From Bradyrhizobium barranii subsp. barranii (lineage in GTDB: Bacteria > Pseudomonadota > Alphaproteobacteria > Rhizobiales > Xanthobacteraceae), in NCBI RefSeq assembly GCF_017565645.3, contig NZ_CP086136.1, positions 7,547,501 through 7,611,500 on the forward strand: a stretch of DNA of 64,000 nucleotides, given 5' to 3'. Of the stretch, positions 9,046 through 17,524 are shown piece by piece (positions within the stretch are counted from its first letter, which is position 1; the number at the start of each line of letters is the position of its first letter). The notes under the pieces were generated by a model. That model had not been told where the DNA came from. It searched no databases and saw only the letters and a list, made by a program, of their open reading frames with translations. The position numbers were made by a program, and so were the translations under genes.

Positions 9046-9076
9046 TTCCCGACCAAATCGGGAATTTTTCCCGATG
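9046..9076. promoter_or_regulatory. Iterated inverted half-sites upstream of the TonB receptor
   Basis: Three copies of one heptamer in alternating orientation: TTCCCGA (9046-9052), TCGGGAA (9058-9064), TTCCCGA (9068-9074). The last two form a perfect 19-base palindrome with 8-base arms, 9057-9075. The element lies 120-150 bases before the receptor start and just past the histidine kinase stop codon. It could be an operator for the receptor or a kinase transcript end; no T-run follows in either direction, which favours an operator. The 19 bases 9058-9076 match a site upstream of xoxF at 15 of 19 positions. Confidence 0.5.
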
Positions 9077-9079
9077 CAA

Positions 9080-10429
9080 TCAGGACGCCGCCGTCGGAAC
9101 CAGCGCCTCCACGGTCAAGCCGCCGTCGTTGGAGACGACGTTGAGCGTGCCGCCCAGCGCCAGAATGCGCTCGCGCATGCCGACGAGGCCGAAGCCGAGC
9201 TTCTGGCCCGGCTCCATGCCGCGGCCGTTGTCGCTGACCCGCACGCGCGCATAGCCGCGGCCTCCGGCCTGCTCGACGGGCTCGATCACGACATTGACCG
9301 ACGTCGCGCCGGCGTGGCGGAACACGTTGGTGAGCGCCTCCTGCACGATGCGGTAGATGGTGAGGTCGGCCGTCTCGCCGGTGACCCCGAGCGTGGCGGA
9401 GATCACGGTTTCGATCGCGACGTCGGGATGCGCCTCCCGCCACAGCCGCGAGAGCGATTCCAGCGCCTGGCGCAGGCCGAGCTCGGCAAGGCCGACGGGC
9501 CGGAGCCGCTCCAGCACGCGGCGGGTGAACTGCTGGAGCTGGTTGATCTGCTCCAGCAAGGCGCTGCCGTGCTTCCGGACCGAGTCGGCATTCGGCGCGC
9601 GCCCGTCCGCGAGCTTCGCCAGCGCGCTCGCATGCGCGCGCAGCGAGAACAGATACGGCCCGAATTCGTCGTGCAGCTCGCGCGCGATCTCCTTGCGCTC
9701 GACGTCCTGGAGCGACACCGCGCGCTCGGCCAAAAGCCGCTTTTCCTCCACCGCCTCGCCGAGCGCCGCCGCGAGATGATTGAGCTTGCCGCAGATCGCG
9801 GCCAGCTCGGGCGCACCGCCCGGCGTGGCGCGCGCGTCATAATGCCCGCCCTCGATCGCGGTCATCGTCTGCGCCAACGACTGCAGCGGCGCAAGCGCGC
9901 GGCCGACCACCGTCATCATTACCAGGAACAGCGCGAGCGCGATCACCGAGCCGACCTCGAGCTGGGTCACGATGGCGTCCCATATCTCGGCGATCTCGTC
10001 GTCGGGATGCGCAGTGATCACCAGCGAGCCCGGCTTGCCATGGACCGAGACCGGCACGCTCACCGCGGTCTGCTCGGGATGAACCAGGCTGACGAACCAG
10101 GCCGGCGGTCCACGCGCGTCGTCGTCGGAAGGCCGGGGCGGCGTCAGCGGGTTACCGCCGGCGTCCTGAAGCGCGATGCTGACATGGCGCAGGCGGCTCA
10201 GATCGCGCGCGATCTGGTTCAGCCTGGCATCCGGATCGGGCGCCTCGTTCAGATCCGCAACGATCATTTCGATGAATTCGCGCGCGAGCCGGATCACGCT
10301 CTGGTCCTCGGCCTGCACGCGAGGCCCGGCTTCCGCGACCTGGCGGCCGATATTGACGGCGAGCCCCAGCGCCAGCAGCAGCGCCAGCAGAAGGTTGATG
10401 CGCGCGCGCAACGATAGATTTTGCCACAT
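9080..10429 (-). CDS. NarL-type sensor histidine kinase
   Basis: Membrane sensor kinase of 449 aa. Two membrane helices (about 10-27 and 155-176) bracket a periplasmic sensing domain of about 125 residues. A HAMP linker follows (177-229), then a HisKA_3 dimerisation domain with the phosphorylated His253 in ARELHDEFGPYL, and a HATPase with DNGRGM and GFGLVGMRERI. It pairs with the divergently encoded LuxR-type response regulator at 10623. Linkage to S-formylglutathione hydrolase and the xox island suggests a role like Paracoccus FlhS in controlling methanol/formaldehyde genes; that is inference. The start at 10429 gives a normal N-terminus; the longer frame to 10630 would overlap the regulator gene. 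Confidence 0.88.
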   Translation of the reverse strand: MWQNLSLRARINLLLALLLALGLAVNIGRQVAEAGPRVQAEDQSVIRLAREFIEMIVADLNEAPDPDARLNQIARDLSRLRHVSIALQDAGGNPLTPPRPSDDDARGPPAWFVSLVHPEQTAVSVPVSVHGKPGSLVITAHPDDEIAEIWDAIVTQLEVGSVIALALFLVMMTVVGRALAPLQSLAQTMTAIEGGHYDARATPGGAPELAAICGKLNHLAAALGEAVEEKRLLAERAVSLQDVERKEIARELHDEFGPYLFSLRAHASALAKLADGRAPNADSVRKHGSALLEQINQLQQFTRRVLERLRPVGLAELGLRQALESLSRLWREAHPDVAIETVISATLGVTGETADLTIYRIVQEALTNVFRHAGATSVNVVIEPVEQAGGRGYARVRVSDNGRGMEPGQKLGFGLVGMRERILALGGTLNVVSNDGGLTVEALVPTAAS

Positions 10430-10622
10430 TGGTGCCGCCCGTGCCTCGCGAAGGTTGGCCCGCGCCTGTCCGATGACGTTGACAGAGGCGAAGCGCCCGA
10501 TATCTAATCGAAAGCGTACAGCAATCCCGGCCGGGTTGCATGAGGCGACATGAGACGCGCGCAGCGTTCTTGTTCGGATCATGCGGCGGAAAAGCAGGCC
10601 GAGGCTGTCACGGGGAACGCCT

Positions 10623-11243
10623 ATGCGCATTCTGATCGTCGACGATCATCCCATTGTCGCCTCCGGCTGCCGTGCCGTGCTGGCCGACGAGGGCGAGATC
10701 GAGATTTTGGAGGCCGCCGACGCCGAGGACGGCGAATGCGTCTTCATTGTCGAGCGCCCCGACCTCTGCATCATCGACATCAACCTGCCGACCGTCTCCG
10801 GCTTCGAGCTCGCGCGCCGCATCCTCGAACGCGCGCCCGAGGCCCGCATCATCATGTTCAGCATGAATGACGACCCTGCATTCGCCGCGCGCGCGATCGA
10901 GTGCGGGGCCAAGGGCTACGTCTCCAAGACCGGCGACCCCGACGACCTCGTCGAGGCGATCCGCGCCGTCGGGGGCGGCGGCACCTATCTGCCCACCGCG
11001 ATCGCGCGCAGCATCGCGTTTGCAGGACCGACGCTAGCACAAAGCCCGCTGTCGAAGCTGAACGCGCGCGAGATGGAAATCCTGCGGCTCCTCAGCGCCG
11101 GAAAGAGCCTGTCCGAGATCGCGTGGCTGGTGCAGTCGTCCTACAAGACTGTCGCCAACACCTCCTCGATCATGCGACAGAAGCTCGGCGTGAAGACCTC
11201 GGTCGAGCTGGTGCGGCTGGCGATTGACAGCGGCGTCGCCTGA
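10623..11243 (+). CDS. LuxR/NarL-family response regulator
   Basis: Response regulator of 206 aa. The receiver domain starts MRILIVDDHPIV with acidic pair Asp7-Asp8; the phospho-acceptor is Asp52 in CIIDINLPTVSG, and the conserved Lys is in GYVSKTGDP. The C-terminal LuxR helix-turn-helix includes LNAREMEILRLLSAGKSLSEI. It is divergent from its likely partner kinase, and S-formylglutathione hydrolase follows 75 bases downstream on the same strand, which suggests control of formaldehyde oxidation as for FlhR of Paracoccus. The ATG at 10623 is chosen because the receiver domain begins exactly there. Confidence 0.9.
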   Translation: MRILIVDDHPIVASGCRAVLADEGEIEILEAADAEDGECVFIVERPDLCIIDINLPTVSGFELARRILERAPEARIIMFSMNDDPAFAARAIECGAKGYVSKTGDPDDLVEAIRAVGGGGTYLPTAIARSIAFAGPTLAQSPLSKLNAREMEILRLLSAGKSLSEIAWLVQSSYKTVANTSSIMRQKLGVKTSVELVRLAIDSGVA

Positions 11244-11318
11244 CGCGCACACCGCCACCAATTCGGTCACACAAGCGTTGCAATCTTGATGTGGTTAGAT
11301 GCCACGGAGCATAACGGC

Positions 11319-12164
11319 ATGACGATCCAGACTGTCTCGACCAACACTTCCTATGGCGGCGTGCAGGGCGTGTACCGCCATGCCAGCCAGGCGACCGGAA
11401 CCGACATGGTGTTCTCGGTCTATGTTCCCCCGCATGCTGCCGGCGCAAAGCTGCCCGTGGTCTGGTATCTCTCCGGCCTCACCTGCACGCATGCCAACGT
11501 CACCGAAAAGGGCGAATTCCGCAAAGCCTGCGCCGAGCTCGGCCTGATCTTCGTCGCGCCGGACACCAGCCCGCGCGGGCCCGACGTGCCGGGCGACGCC
11601 AACAATGCCTATGATTTCGGCCTCGGCGCCGGCTTCTATGTCGACGCGACGCAGGAGCCGTTTGCGCGCAACTATCGCATGTGGAGCTATGTCACCGACG
11701 AGCTGCCCAAGCTCGTGGCGGAGAATTTTCCGGTCGACGCCAAGCGGCAATCGGTGATGGGCCATTCGATGGGCGGCCACGGCGCGCTGACGGTCGCGCT
11801 GCGCAATCCGCACCGCTATCGCGCGGCAAGCGCGTTCGCGCCGATCGTGGCGCCCTCGCTCGTGCCCTGGGGCATCAAGGCGCTGACCGGCTATCTCGGA
11901 CCGAACAAGGAGACCTGGCGCAACCACGACACCGTGGCGCTGATCGAGGACGGCGCGAAATATTCCGGCTTCCTCGTCGACGTCGGCGAGGCCGACAATT
12001 TCCTGAAAGAACAGCTCAGGCCCGAGCTGCTCGAGGCCGCCTGCACCAAGGCGGGCATCCCGCTGACGCTGCGGCGGCAGGCGGGATATGACCACAGCTA
12101 TTATTTCATCTCGACGTTCATGGGCGATCATCTGCACTGGCATGCGGAAAGATTGAAGGGGTGA
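11319..12164 (+). CDS. fghA: S-formylglutathione hydrolase
   Basis: Cytoplasmic esterase D-type enzyme of 281 aa. It hydrolyses S-formylglutathione to formate and glutathione, the last step of the glutathione formaldehyde pathway whose earlier steps (gfa, frmA) lie at 38.8-40.5 kb. Catalytic triad visible: Ser150 in MGHSMGGHGA, Asp226 in GEADNFL and His259 in GYDHSYY. The oxyanion segment LSGLTCTHANV is typical. The start at 11319 has GGAG nine bases upstream; two start codons a little further upstream are less likely. It follows the response regulator gene and may share its transcript. Confidence 0.95.
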   Translation: MTIQTVSTNTSYGGVQGVYRHASQATGTDMVFSVYVPPHAAGAKLPVVWYLSGLTCTHANVTEKGEFRKACAELGLIFVAPDTSPRGPDVPGDANNAYDFGLGAGFYVDATQEPFARNYRMWSYVTDELPKLVAENFPVDAKRQSVMGHSMGGHGALTVALRNPHRYRAASAFAPIVAPSLVPWGIKALTGYLGPNKETWRNHDTVALIEDGAKYSGFLVDVGEADNFLKEQLRPELLEAACTKAGIPLTLRRQAGYDHSYYFISTFMGDHLHWHAERLKG

Positions 12165-12170
12165 TGACTT

Positions 12171-12334
12171 CTTACCCTCCCCTGGAGGGGGAGGGTCGAT
12201 CGCGCGAAGCGCGAGCGGGGTGGGGTGACAGTCTATCCGACGAGGCGGTGCCCGAGTGGAGAGATCACCCCACCCCGCTTCGCATTGCGCTTCGCTCCAT
12301 GCGAAGCGACCCTCCCCCTCCAGGGGAGGGTAAG
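12171..12334. repeat. Long inverted repeat between convergent genes
   Basis: A large palindrome of about 164 bases. The left arm begins CTTACCCTCCCCTGGAGG and the right arm ends with its complement CCTCCAGGGGAGGGTAAG; inner arms GGGGTGGGGTGA and TCACCCCACCCC also pair. It fills the gap between fghA and the leftward DUF3280-like gene, so its RNA hairpin could end both transcripts. It belongs to the same class of GC-rich dispersed repeats seen at several other gaps in the window. Confidence 0.75.
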
Positions 12335-12340
12335 AGCGCC

Positions 12341-12844
12341 CTACTCCGGCTTCCCGTAATTCGGCGCCAGCAATCGATTGCGGATCAGATAGCTCATCGT
12401 GCGCGACCACGATTCGTCCGTGTTGCCGCGCATGTCGGCGCTGGCGACGGTGATCATGTTGCCGGTCTTCACGTCGCGCAAATAGATGTTCAGATTGATG
12501 ATCAGGTTCGAGACCTTCTGCACCATGCCGGTGATCTCGAGGTCGGCGCCAAGCTGGCCAGCAAGCTTGAGGTCGCAGCCGCCGCAGGCCTGCAAATTGG
12601 CGTGACGGGCGGCATCCCTGACCGGTGCGATGTCGAGCAGCTGGAACCTTCCCGACAGCGCCAGTTCCTTGCGCAGCTGCTCGCCGATGCGCTCGAGCCG
12701 CGCCTCTTCCGGCCTGGAGCCGTAGAACTCGCCGGGAAGGCTGGTGTCGATCAGCTCGAAATCGAACACCGCGAGCCTTGGCGGATCGGCCAACGCGACC
12801 GACCCCGTCAACAGCAAAGCTGAGAAACAGATCAGCGCTCGCAT
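12341..12844 (-). CDS. Exported DUF3280-like protein
   Basis: Periplasmic or lipid-anchored-free protein of 167 aa with a signal peptide (MRALICFSALLLTGSVALA). The body PRLAVFDFELIDTS, GRFQLLDIAPV and NLNIYLRDVKTGNMI resembles DUF3280 proteins, which are found repeatedly beside PQQ alcohol dehydrogenase gene clusters. Two cysteines form CGGC (about residues 95-98). The function is unknown. It is divergent from the LutA-type binding protein gene at 12973, so the 128-base gap probably holds promoters for both. The ATG at 12844 is preferred because a longer frame would precede the signal peptide. Confidence 0.75.
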   Translation of the reverse strand: MRALICFSALLLTGSVALADPPRLAVFDFELIDTSLPGEFYGSRPEEARLERIGEQLRKELALSGRFQLLDIAPVRDAARHANLQACGGCDLKLAGQLGADLEITGMVQKVSNLIINLNIYLRDVKTGNMITVASADMRGNTDESWSRTMSYLIRNRLLAPNYGKPE

Positions 12845-12972
12845 GATCGTGATTCCCGGCCTCGCGCGCGCGGGGGCGAAATGCGGGGTTGCAAGCCGGG
12901 CCAAATCGGTCATGCTTTAGCAGAGACAATTCTCCACCGGCGGTCAAGCTAGGGAGAACATCTGGAGGAAAC

Positions 12973-14154
12973 ATGATCCGATGGTTGGTCGGCCTGATCG
13001 GCCTTGGTCTTGCCGCAACGAGCGCGCTCGCGGCCGACCCGGTCCAGATCGGCGTCGGCTATCTCGGCGTCGCCGGCACCAGATCGACGCTGTCGCTGGT
13101 CGAGCAGCCCGCGGAGAATGACGGCGTCGCTGGCGCGCGCCTCGCTATCGAGGACAACAACACCACGGGAAAATTCCTCAACCAGCGTTTCACGCTGGAG
13201 GAGCGCCGCATCAAGGAAGGCGAAGATCCGGTTGAGGCTGCGGCTGCGCTCGCCGAGAAAAACGGCTTCATCATCGCCGACCTGCCGGCCGACGCGCTGT
13301 TGAAGGTCTCGGACGCCCTGCGAGAGCGCGGCACGCTGCTGTTCAACGCCGGCGCGATCGACGAGCGCCTGCGCGAGGCCGATTGCCGCGCCAATGTCAT
13401 CCACACCGCCCCGACGCGCGCGATGCTGGCCGATGCGCTCGGCCAATATCTGGTGTGGAAGCAGTGGAAGCGCTGGGTGCTCGTGGTCGGCTCGCATGAC
13501 GAGGACAAGCTTTTTGCAGACGCGCTCCGGCGTACCGCCACGCGGTTCGGCGCCAAGATCGTGCAAGAGAAGACCTTCGAGGACAAGGGCGGCGCGCGCC
13601 GCACCGATAGCGGTGTCACGCTGATCCAACGCCAGATGCCGGTGTTCACGCAACAGTTGCCGGCCTATGACGTGCTGGTCGCCGCCGACGAGAGCGAAGT
13701 GTTCGGCGCCTATCTGCCCTATCGCACCTGGGATCCGCGCCCCGTCGCTGGCTCGGCCGGCCTCGTGCCGCGCAGCTGGGACGCGGCGCAGGACCAGTGG
13801 GGCGCGATCCAGATGCAGAACCGCTTCATCAAGCTGAATTCGCGGCGCATGACCGCGCTCGACATGCAGGCCTGGACCGCTGTCCGCATGATCGGCGAGG
13901 CGACCTCGCGCACCAATTCCGGCGACGTCAAGAAGGTCACCGACTTCATCAAGGGGCCGGATTTTTCGGTCGCTGCCTTCAAGGGCACAAGACTGACCCT
14001 GCGCGACTGGAACCTGCAGCTGCGCCAGCCGATCCTGCTGGTCGACGGCCGGATGGTGGTGTCGGTGTCGCCGCAGGAGGGATTTCTGCACCAGGTCTCC
14101 GAGCTCGACACGCTCGGCTACGACCGCCCGGAGAGCAAATGCAAGCTGAAATGA
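12973..14154 (+). CDS. lutA: PedA1/LutA-type periplasmic binding protein
   Basis: Periplasmic substrate-binding protein of 393 aa with a signal peptide cut near SALA/ADPVQ. It matches the ABC-binding family tied to PQQ alcohol dehydrogenase systems (TIGR03863 type): IGVGYLGVAGTR, GARLAIEDNNTTG, VAADESEVFGAYLPYRTW and the C-terminal VVSVSPQEGFLHQ. The Pseudomonas PedA1 and Methylobacterium LutA homologues are needed for lanthanide use. GGAGGA five bases before the ATG fixes the start. It heads a tightly packed operon: the beta-propeller gene starts eight bases after its stop. The ligand (free lanthanide, complex or alcohol) is not shown by the sequence. Confidence 0.88.
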   Translation: MIRWLVGLIGLGLAATSALAADPVQIGVGYLGVAGTRSTLSLVEQPAENDGVAGARLAIEDNNTTGKFLNQRFTLEERRIKEGEDPVEAAAALAEKNGFIIADLPADALLKVSDALRERGTLLFNAGAIDERLREADCRANVIHTAPTRAMLADALGQYLVWKQWKRWVLVVGSHDEDKLFADALRRTATRFGAKIVQEKTFEDKGGARRTDSGVTLIQRQMPVFTQQLPAYDVLVAADESEVFGAYLPYRTWDPRPVAGSAGLVPRSWDAAQDQWGAIQMQNRFIKLNSRRMTALDMQAWTAVRMIGEATSRTNSGDVKKVTDFIKGPDFSVAAFKGTRLTLRDWNLQLRQPILLVDGRMVVSVSPQEGFLHQVSELDTLGYDRPESKCKLK

Positions 14155-14162
14155 GGACGCGA

Positions 14163-15131
14163 ATGTTGCGCATGTGGCGTGTGGGGTTGCTGTCCGGACT
14201 GGCGCTTGCGGCCGCGCCCGCGCATGCCTTCATCGCCTACGTCTCGAACGAGAAGAGCAACACGGTCTCGGTGATCGACACCGACAGCTGGACCGTGACC
14301 AAGACCATCAAGGTCGGCCAGCGCCCGCGCGGCATCGACTTCACGCGCGACGGCAAGTTCGTGATGGTCGCGGTCGGCGACGACGACACCATCCAGGTGA
14401 TCGATGCGAAGACGCAAGCGATCGTGGACAGCCTGCCCTCCGGGCCCGACCCGGAATTGTTCGCGCAGGATGCCGCCGGAAAAATCCTCTATGTCGCCAA
14501 CGAGAACGACAACACGGTGACCGTGATCGATCTGGAGAAGCGCGCGCGGCTCGGCGACATCCAGGTCGGCGTCGAGCCCGAGGGCATGACGATCAGCCCC
14601 GACGGCAAGACACTGATCAACACGTCCGAGACGACCAACATGGCGCATTTCATCGACACCTCGTCGCGCCAGATCGTCGCCAACGTGCTGGTCGACGCGC
14701 GGCCGCGCTTTGCCGAATTCAAGCATGACAGTTCAGAGCTGTGGGTGTCCTCGGAGATCGGCGGCACGGTCTCGATCATCGATCCCAAAAAGCACGAGGT
14801 GACCGGCAAGGTCACGTTCGAGATTCCGGGATTGCGGAAAGAGGCGATCCAGCCGGTCGGCATCGGCATGACCAGGGACGACAAGACCGCCTTCGTCGCG
14901 CTCGGCCCCGCCAACCGCGTCGCCGTGGTCGACGTCGCCTCGCGCAAGGTGACGAAATATTTGCTGGTGGGACAGCGGGTCTGGCACATGGCGTTCACGC
15001 CGGACGAGAAATACCTGCTCACCACCAACGGCGTGTCGAACGACGTCTCGGTCATCGACGTCGCCGCGCAAAAGGTGATCAAGACCATTCAGGTGGGCGA
15101 ACTGCCCTGGGGCATTACGATCTCGCCATGA
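14163..15131 (+). CDS. lutB: PQQ-associated YVTN beta-propeller protein (PedA2/LutB type)
   Basis: Periplasmic beta-propeller of 322 aa after a short signal (LSGLALAAAPAHA). About seven repeats of the YVTN type are visible, for example FIAYVSNEKSNTVSVIDT, ILYVANENDNTVTVIDL and LLTTNGVSNDVSVIDV. It belongs to the beta-propeller family that accompanies PQQ-dependent catabolism (TIGR03866 type) and sits second in the PedA1A2BC/LutABEF operon; it may help the binding protein or a metal ligand. ATG 14163 is chosen since GAGGA lies six bases before it; an in-frame ATG at 14151 overlaps the preceding stop. The end overlaps the ATPase start by ATGA. Confidence 0.88.
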   Translation: MLRMWRVGLLSGLALAAAPAHAFIAYVSNEKSNTVSVIDTDSWTVTKTIKVGQRPRGIDFTRDGKFVMVAVGDDDTIQVIDAKTQAIVDSLPSGPDPELFAQDAAGKILYVANENDNTVTVIDLEKRARLGDIQVGVEPEGMTISPDGKTLINTSETTNMAHFIDTSSRQIVANVLVDARPRFAEFKHDSSELWVSSEIGGTVSIIDPKKHEVTGKVTFEIPGLRKEAIQPVGIGMTRDDKTAFVALGPANRVAVVDVASRKVTKYLLVGQRVWHMAFTPDEKYLLTTNGVSNDVSVIDVAAQKVIKTIQVGELPWGITISP

Positions 15132-15934
15132 CCAGCCCTGCTCCCATCGCCGAGCCACAGGAGATGCCGAGGCTGCAAGCGGCCGCGGTGCCGGCGCTGT
15201 CGATCGACGGCGTCAGCCATTCCTACGGGCCGCGCCGGGCGTTGATGGACGTCTCCTTCAATGTGCAGCCTGCGAGCTTCACTGCGCTGCTCGGGCTCAA
15301 CGGCGCGGGCAAGAGCACACTGTTCTCGCTGATCACGCGCCTGTTCGGCATCCAGAGCGGCCGCGTCGGCATCTTCGGCCACGACATCAGCAAGAGCCCC
15401 GGCGAGGCGCTGCGGCTGCTCGGCGTCGTGTTCCAGCCGCGCACGCTCGATCTCGACCTGTCGCTGACGCAGAACCTGCTCTATCACGCCGCACTCCACG
15501 GCATCAGCCGGCGCGAGGCGGCCGCGCGCAGCGCCGAGTTGCTCGGCCGCATCGGCCTCTCGGAGCGTGCCGGCAGCAAGGTGCGCGATCTCTCGGGCGG
15601 CCAGATGCGGCGGCTGGAGATCGCCCGCGCCCTGCTGCACCGGCCGCGGCTGCTGTTGCTGGACGAGCCGACCGTCGGCCTCGACGTCAAGGCGCGAGCC
15701 GACATCATCAGCCATGTCCGCCAGCTCGTGACCGAGCACGGCATCGGCGTGCTCTGGGCCACGCATCTGTTCGACGAGATCATCGCCGGTGACGACCTCG
15801 TGGTGCTGCACCAGGGCAAGGTGCTGGCGCAGGGGCCGATGAGCCGCGTCATCACCGATGCCGGCGCGCAGGACGTCAACACCGCCTTCATGCGCCTGAC
15901 CGGTGCGCAGACGATGCCGGGAGGCGCCGCATGA
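15128..15934 (+). CDS. lutE: ABC transporter ATP-binding protein (PedB/LutE type)
   Basis: ATPase of 268 aa with Walker A GLNGAGKS (56-63), signature LSGGQMRRLEIARAL, Walker B LLLLDEPTVGLD and the switch His in WATHLFDE. It is the energy module for the permease at 15931 in the PQQ-linked ABC system (TIGR03864 type). It overlaps both neighbours through ATGA, so the four genes are translationally coupled. The transporter belongs to the ABC-2 class, members of which usually export; in Pseudomonas and Methylobacterium the system is needed for lanthanide use, so its direction of transport remains open. Confidence 0.92.
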   Translation: MTSPAPIAEPQEMPRLQAAAVPALSIDGVSHSYGPRRALMDVSFNVQPASFTALLGLNGAGKSTLFSLITRLFGIQSGRVGIFGHDISKSPGEALRLLGVVFQPRTLDLDLSLTQNLLYHAALHGISRREAAARSAELLGRIGLSERAGSKVRDLSGGQMRRLEIARALLHRPRLLLLDEPTVGLDVKARADIISHVRQLVTEHGIGVLWATHLFDEIIAGDDLVVLHQGKVLAQGPMSRVITDAGAQDVNTAFMRLTGAQTMPGGAA

Positions 15935-16779
15935 GCAGCATCACGACGCGGGATACACCGCGCGGTTTCTCGACTGCGGAATACATGACCTGCCTCACCG
16001 GCATCGTCTGGCGCGAGGGCCTGCGCTTCCTGCATCAGCGCGAGCGCTTCGTCTCGGCACTGGTGCGGCCGCTGGTGTGGCTGTTCATCTTCGCCGCCGG
16101 CTTCCGCCAGGTGCTCGGCATCTCCATCATCCCGCCCTACGAGACCTACATCCTCTACGAGGTCTATATCGCGCCCGGGCTGATGGCGATGATCCAGCTC
16201 TTCAACGGCATGCAGTCCTCGCTCTCGATGGTCTATGACCGCGAGATGGGCAATATGCGGACGCTGCTGGTGAGCCCGCTGCCGCGCGGGTTCCTCTTGT
16301 TCTGCAAGCTGCTGGCGGGCACCGCGGTGTCGCTGCTCCAGGTCTACGCGTTCCTGCTGATCGCCTGGTTCTGGGACATCACCCCTCCAGCGATCGGCTA
16401 TCTCACCGTGCTGCCGGCGCTGATCCTGTCCGGCCTGATGCTGGGCTCGCTCGGCATGCTGATCTCCTCGGGCATCAAGCAACTCGAGAGTTTTGCCGGC
16501 GTAATGAACTTCGTGATCTTTCCGATGTTCTTCGCCTCCTCCGCGCTCTACCCGCTCTGGCGCGTGCAGGAGGGGAGCCCCTATCTCTACTATCTCTGCC
16601 AGGCCAACCCGTTCACCCATGCGGTCGAGCTGATACGTTTTGCATTCTATGGGCAAATCAACTGGATCTCGCTGGCGGTGGTGGCGGCCTGCACAATCGT
16701 CTTCATGATCGGCGCGATTCTGGCCTATGATCCCTCGCGCGGGCTGGCGCGACGGGGCCCTGCGGGAGGCGAAGGATGA
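15931..16779 (+). CDS. lutF: ABC-2 type permease (PedC/LutF type)
   Basis: Inner-membrane permease of 282 aa with about six hydrophobic segments, for example LVRPLVWLFIFAAGFRQVLG, ALILSGLMLGSLGMLISSG and VVAACTIVFMIGAILAY. The ABC-2 signature region (FAGVMNFVIFPMFFASSALY) is clear. It pairs with the ATPase just upstream and matches the alcohol/PQQ-associated permease family (TIGR03861 type). It starts within ATGA of the ATPase gene and ends within ATGA of the next exported protein gene, so it is the fourth gene of a five-gene operon. Confidence 0.9.
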   Translation: MSSITTRDTPRGFSTAEYMTCLTGIVWREGLRFLHQRERFVSALVRPLVWLFIFAAGFRQVLGISIIPPYETYILYEVYIAPGLMAMIQLFNGMQSSLSMVYDREMGNMRTLLVSPLPRGFLLFCKLLAGTAVSLLQVYAFLLIAWFWDITPPAIGYLTVLPALILSGLMLGSLGMLISSGIKQLESFAGVMNFVIFPMFFASSALYPLWRVQEGSPYLYYLCQANPFTHAVELIRFAFYGQINWISLAVVAACTIVFMIGAILAYDPSRGLARRGPAGGEG

Positions 16780-17384
16780 AGGTTCTGGCCATGGCCGCTT
16801 TTGCGCTCGCCGTTGCGAGCACGGCTGCGTGCGCCGCCGATCCACGCTATCCCAACTGGCCTTGCACGCAGGCCAAGGTGCCGGACATCTCGCTCGCCGC
16901 CGTCTGGGCCGGTCCCGCACTCGACGACGCCGAGACCAAATGGAAGGACGACGCAAAGGTCACCGCGCTGGTCTCAAAACTGTCAGCGCGGAAGACGCCG
17001 ATGGACGAGGCCGAAAAGTCGGTGAAGGAGTTTTTGGCCGGCTCCGCCGCTGACAAGACGGCGAACGCCAAGCTGTTGTTCGCCGGCTTGTTCGACACGC
17101 TCAACGCCCAGCGCTCGCAGGTCATGAACGGGCTCGAAGGCGTCAGCCGCAAACAGCGCGAGGCGGCCGACAAGATCCGCGAGGAGTCGATCCAGCTCCA
17201 GGCGCTCCAGAGCGCGACACCACGCGACGACGCAAAGGTCGATGCGCTCAGCAACCAGTTGATCTGGGAAACCCGCATTTTCGAAGATCGCCACAAGGTG
17301 GTGCGGTTCGTCTGCGAGGTTCCGACCGCGATTGACCAGCGCCTGTTCGCTCTCGGACGCGTGATCCAGCAAGAAATGGAATAG
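16776..17384 (+). CDS. Exported helical protein, last gene of the lut-like operon
   Basis: Protein of 202 aa with a clear signal peptide (ALAVASTAACA/ADPRYP). The mature part starts PNWPCTQAKVPDIS, then becomes mainly helical and charged (KQREAADKIREESIQLQALQ), with one more Cys near the C-terminus (VRFVCEVPT). No known domain is recognised. Translational coupling to the permease (ATGA overlap) ties it to the ABC system, so it may be a periplasmic accessory of the transporter. A hairpin follows its stop at once. Confidence 0.7.
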   Translation: MKVLAMAAFALAVASTAACAADPRYPNWPCTQAKVPDISLAAVWAGPALDDAETKWKDDAKVTALVSKLSARKTPMDEAEKSVKEFLAGSAADKTANAKLLFAGLFDTLNAQRSQVMNGLEGVSRKQREAADKIREESIQLQALQSATPRDDAKVDALSNQLIWETRIFEDRHKVVRFVCEVPTAIDQRLFALGRVIQQEME

Positions 17385-17411
17385 CGTCAGCCTCGCTGAC
17401 GACGACTTTTC
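17385..17411 (+). terminator. Probable terminator of the lut-like operon
   Basis: Perfect seven-base arms CGTCAGC (17385-17391) and GCTGACG (17395-17401) with a three-base loop start one base after the TAG stop. A short T-run (TTTT, 17408-17411) follows after six bases. The T-run is weak and distant, so this is a probable rather than certain intrinsic terminator. Confidence 0.45.
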
Positions 17412-17524
17412 GGAAAGTTCCCGCGATATCAGCGCCATCGTTACCCTTTGCCGCGCTATCAGCCGGAACCAAATCGCTCTAGGATGGCTTGTCGACGTGA
17501 ACTCCAAGACGTCGGGAGGCCTCG

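Noticed and set aside
10479..10510. TTGACA-like box in the kinase/regulator divergent gap
   Set aside because: No acceptable -10 element at 16-18 bases; alphaproteobacterial promoters cannot be called from a single box.
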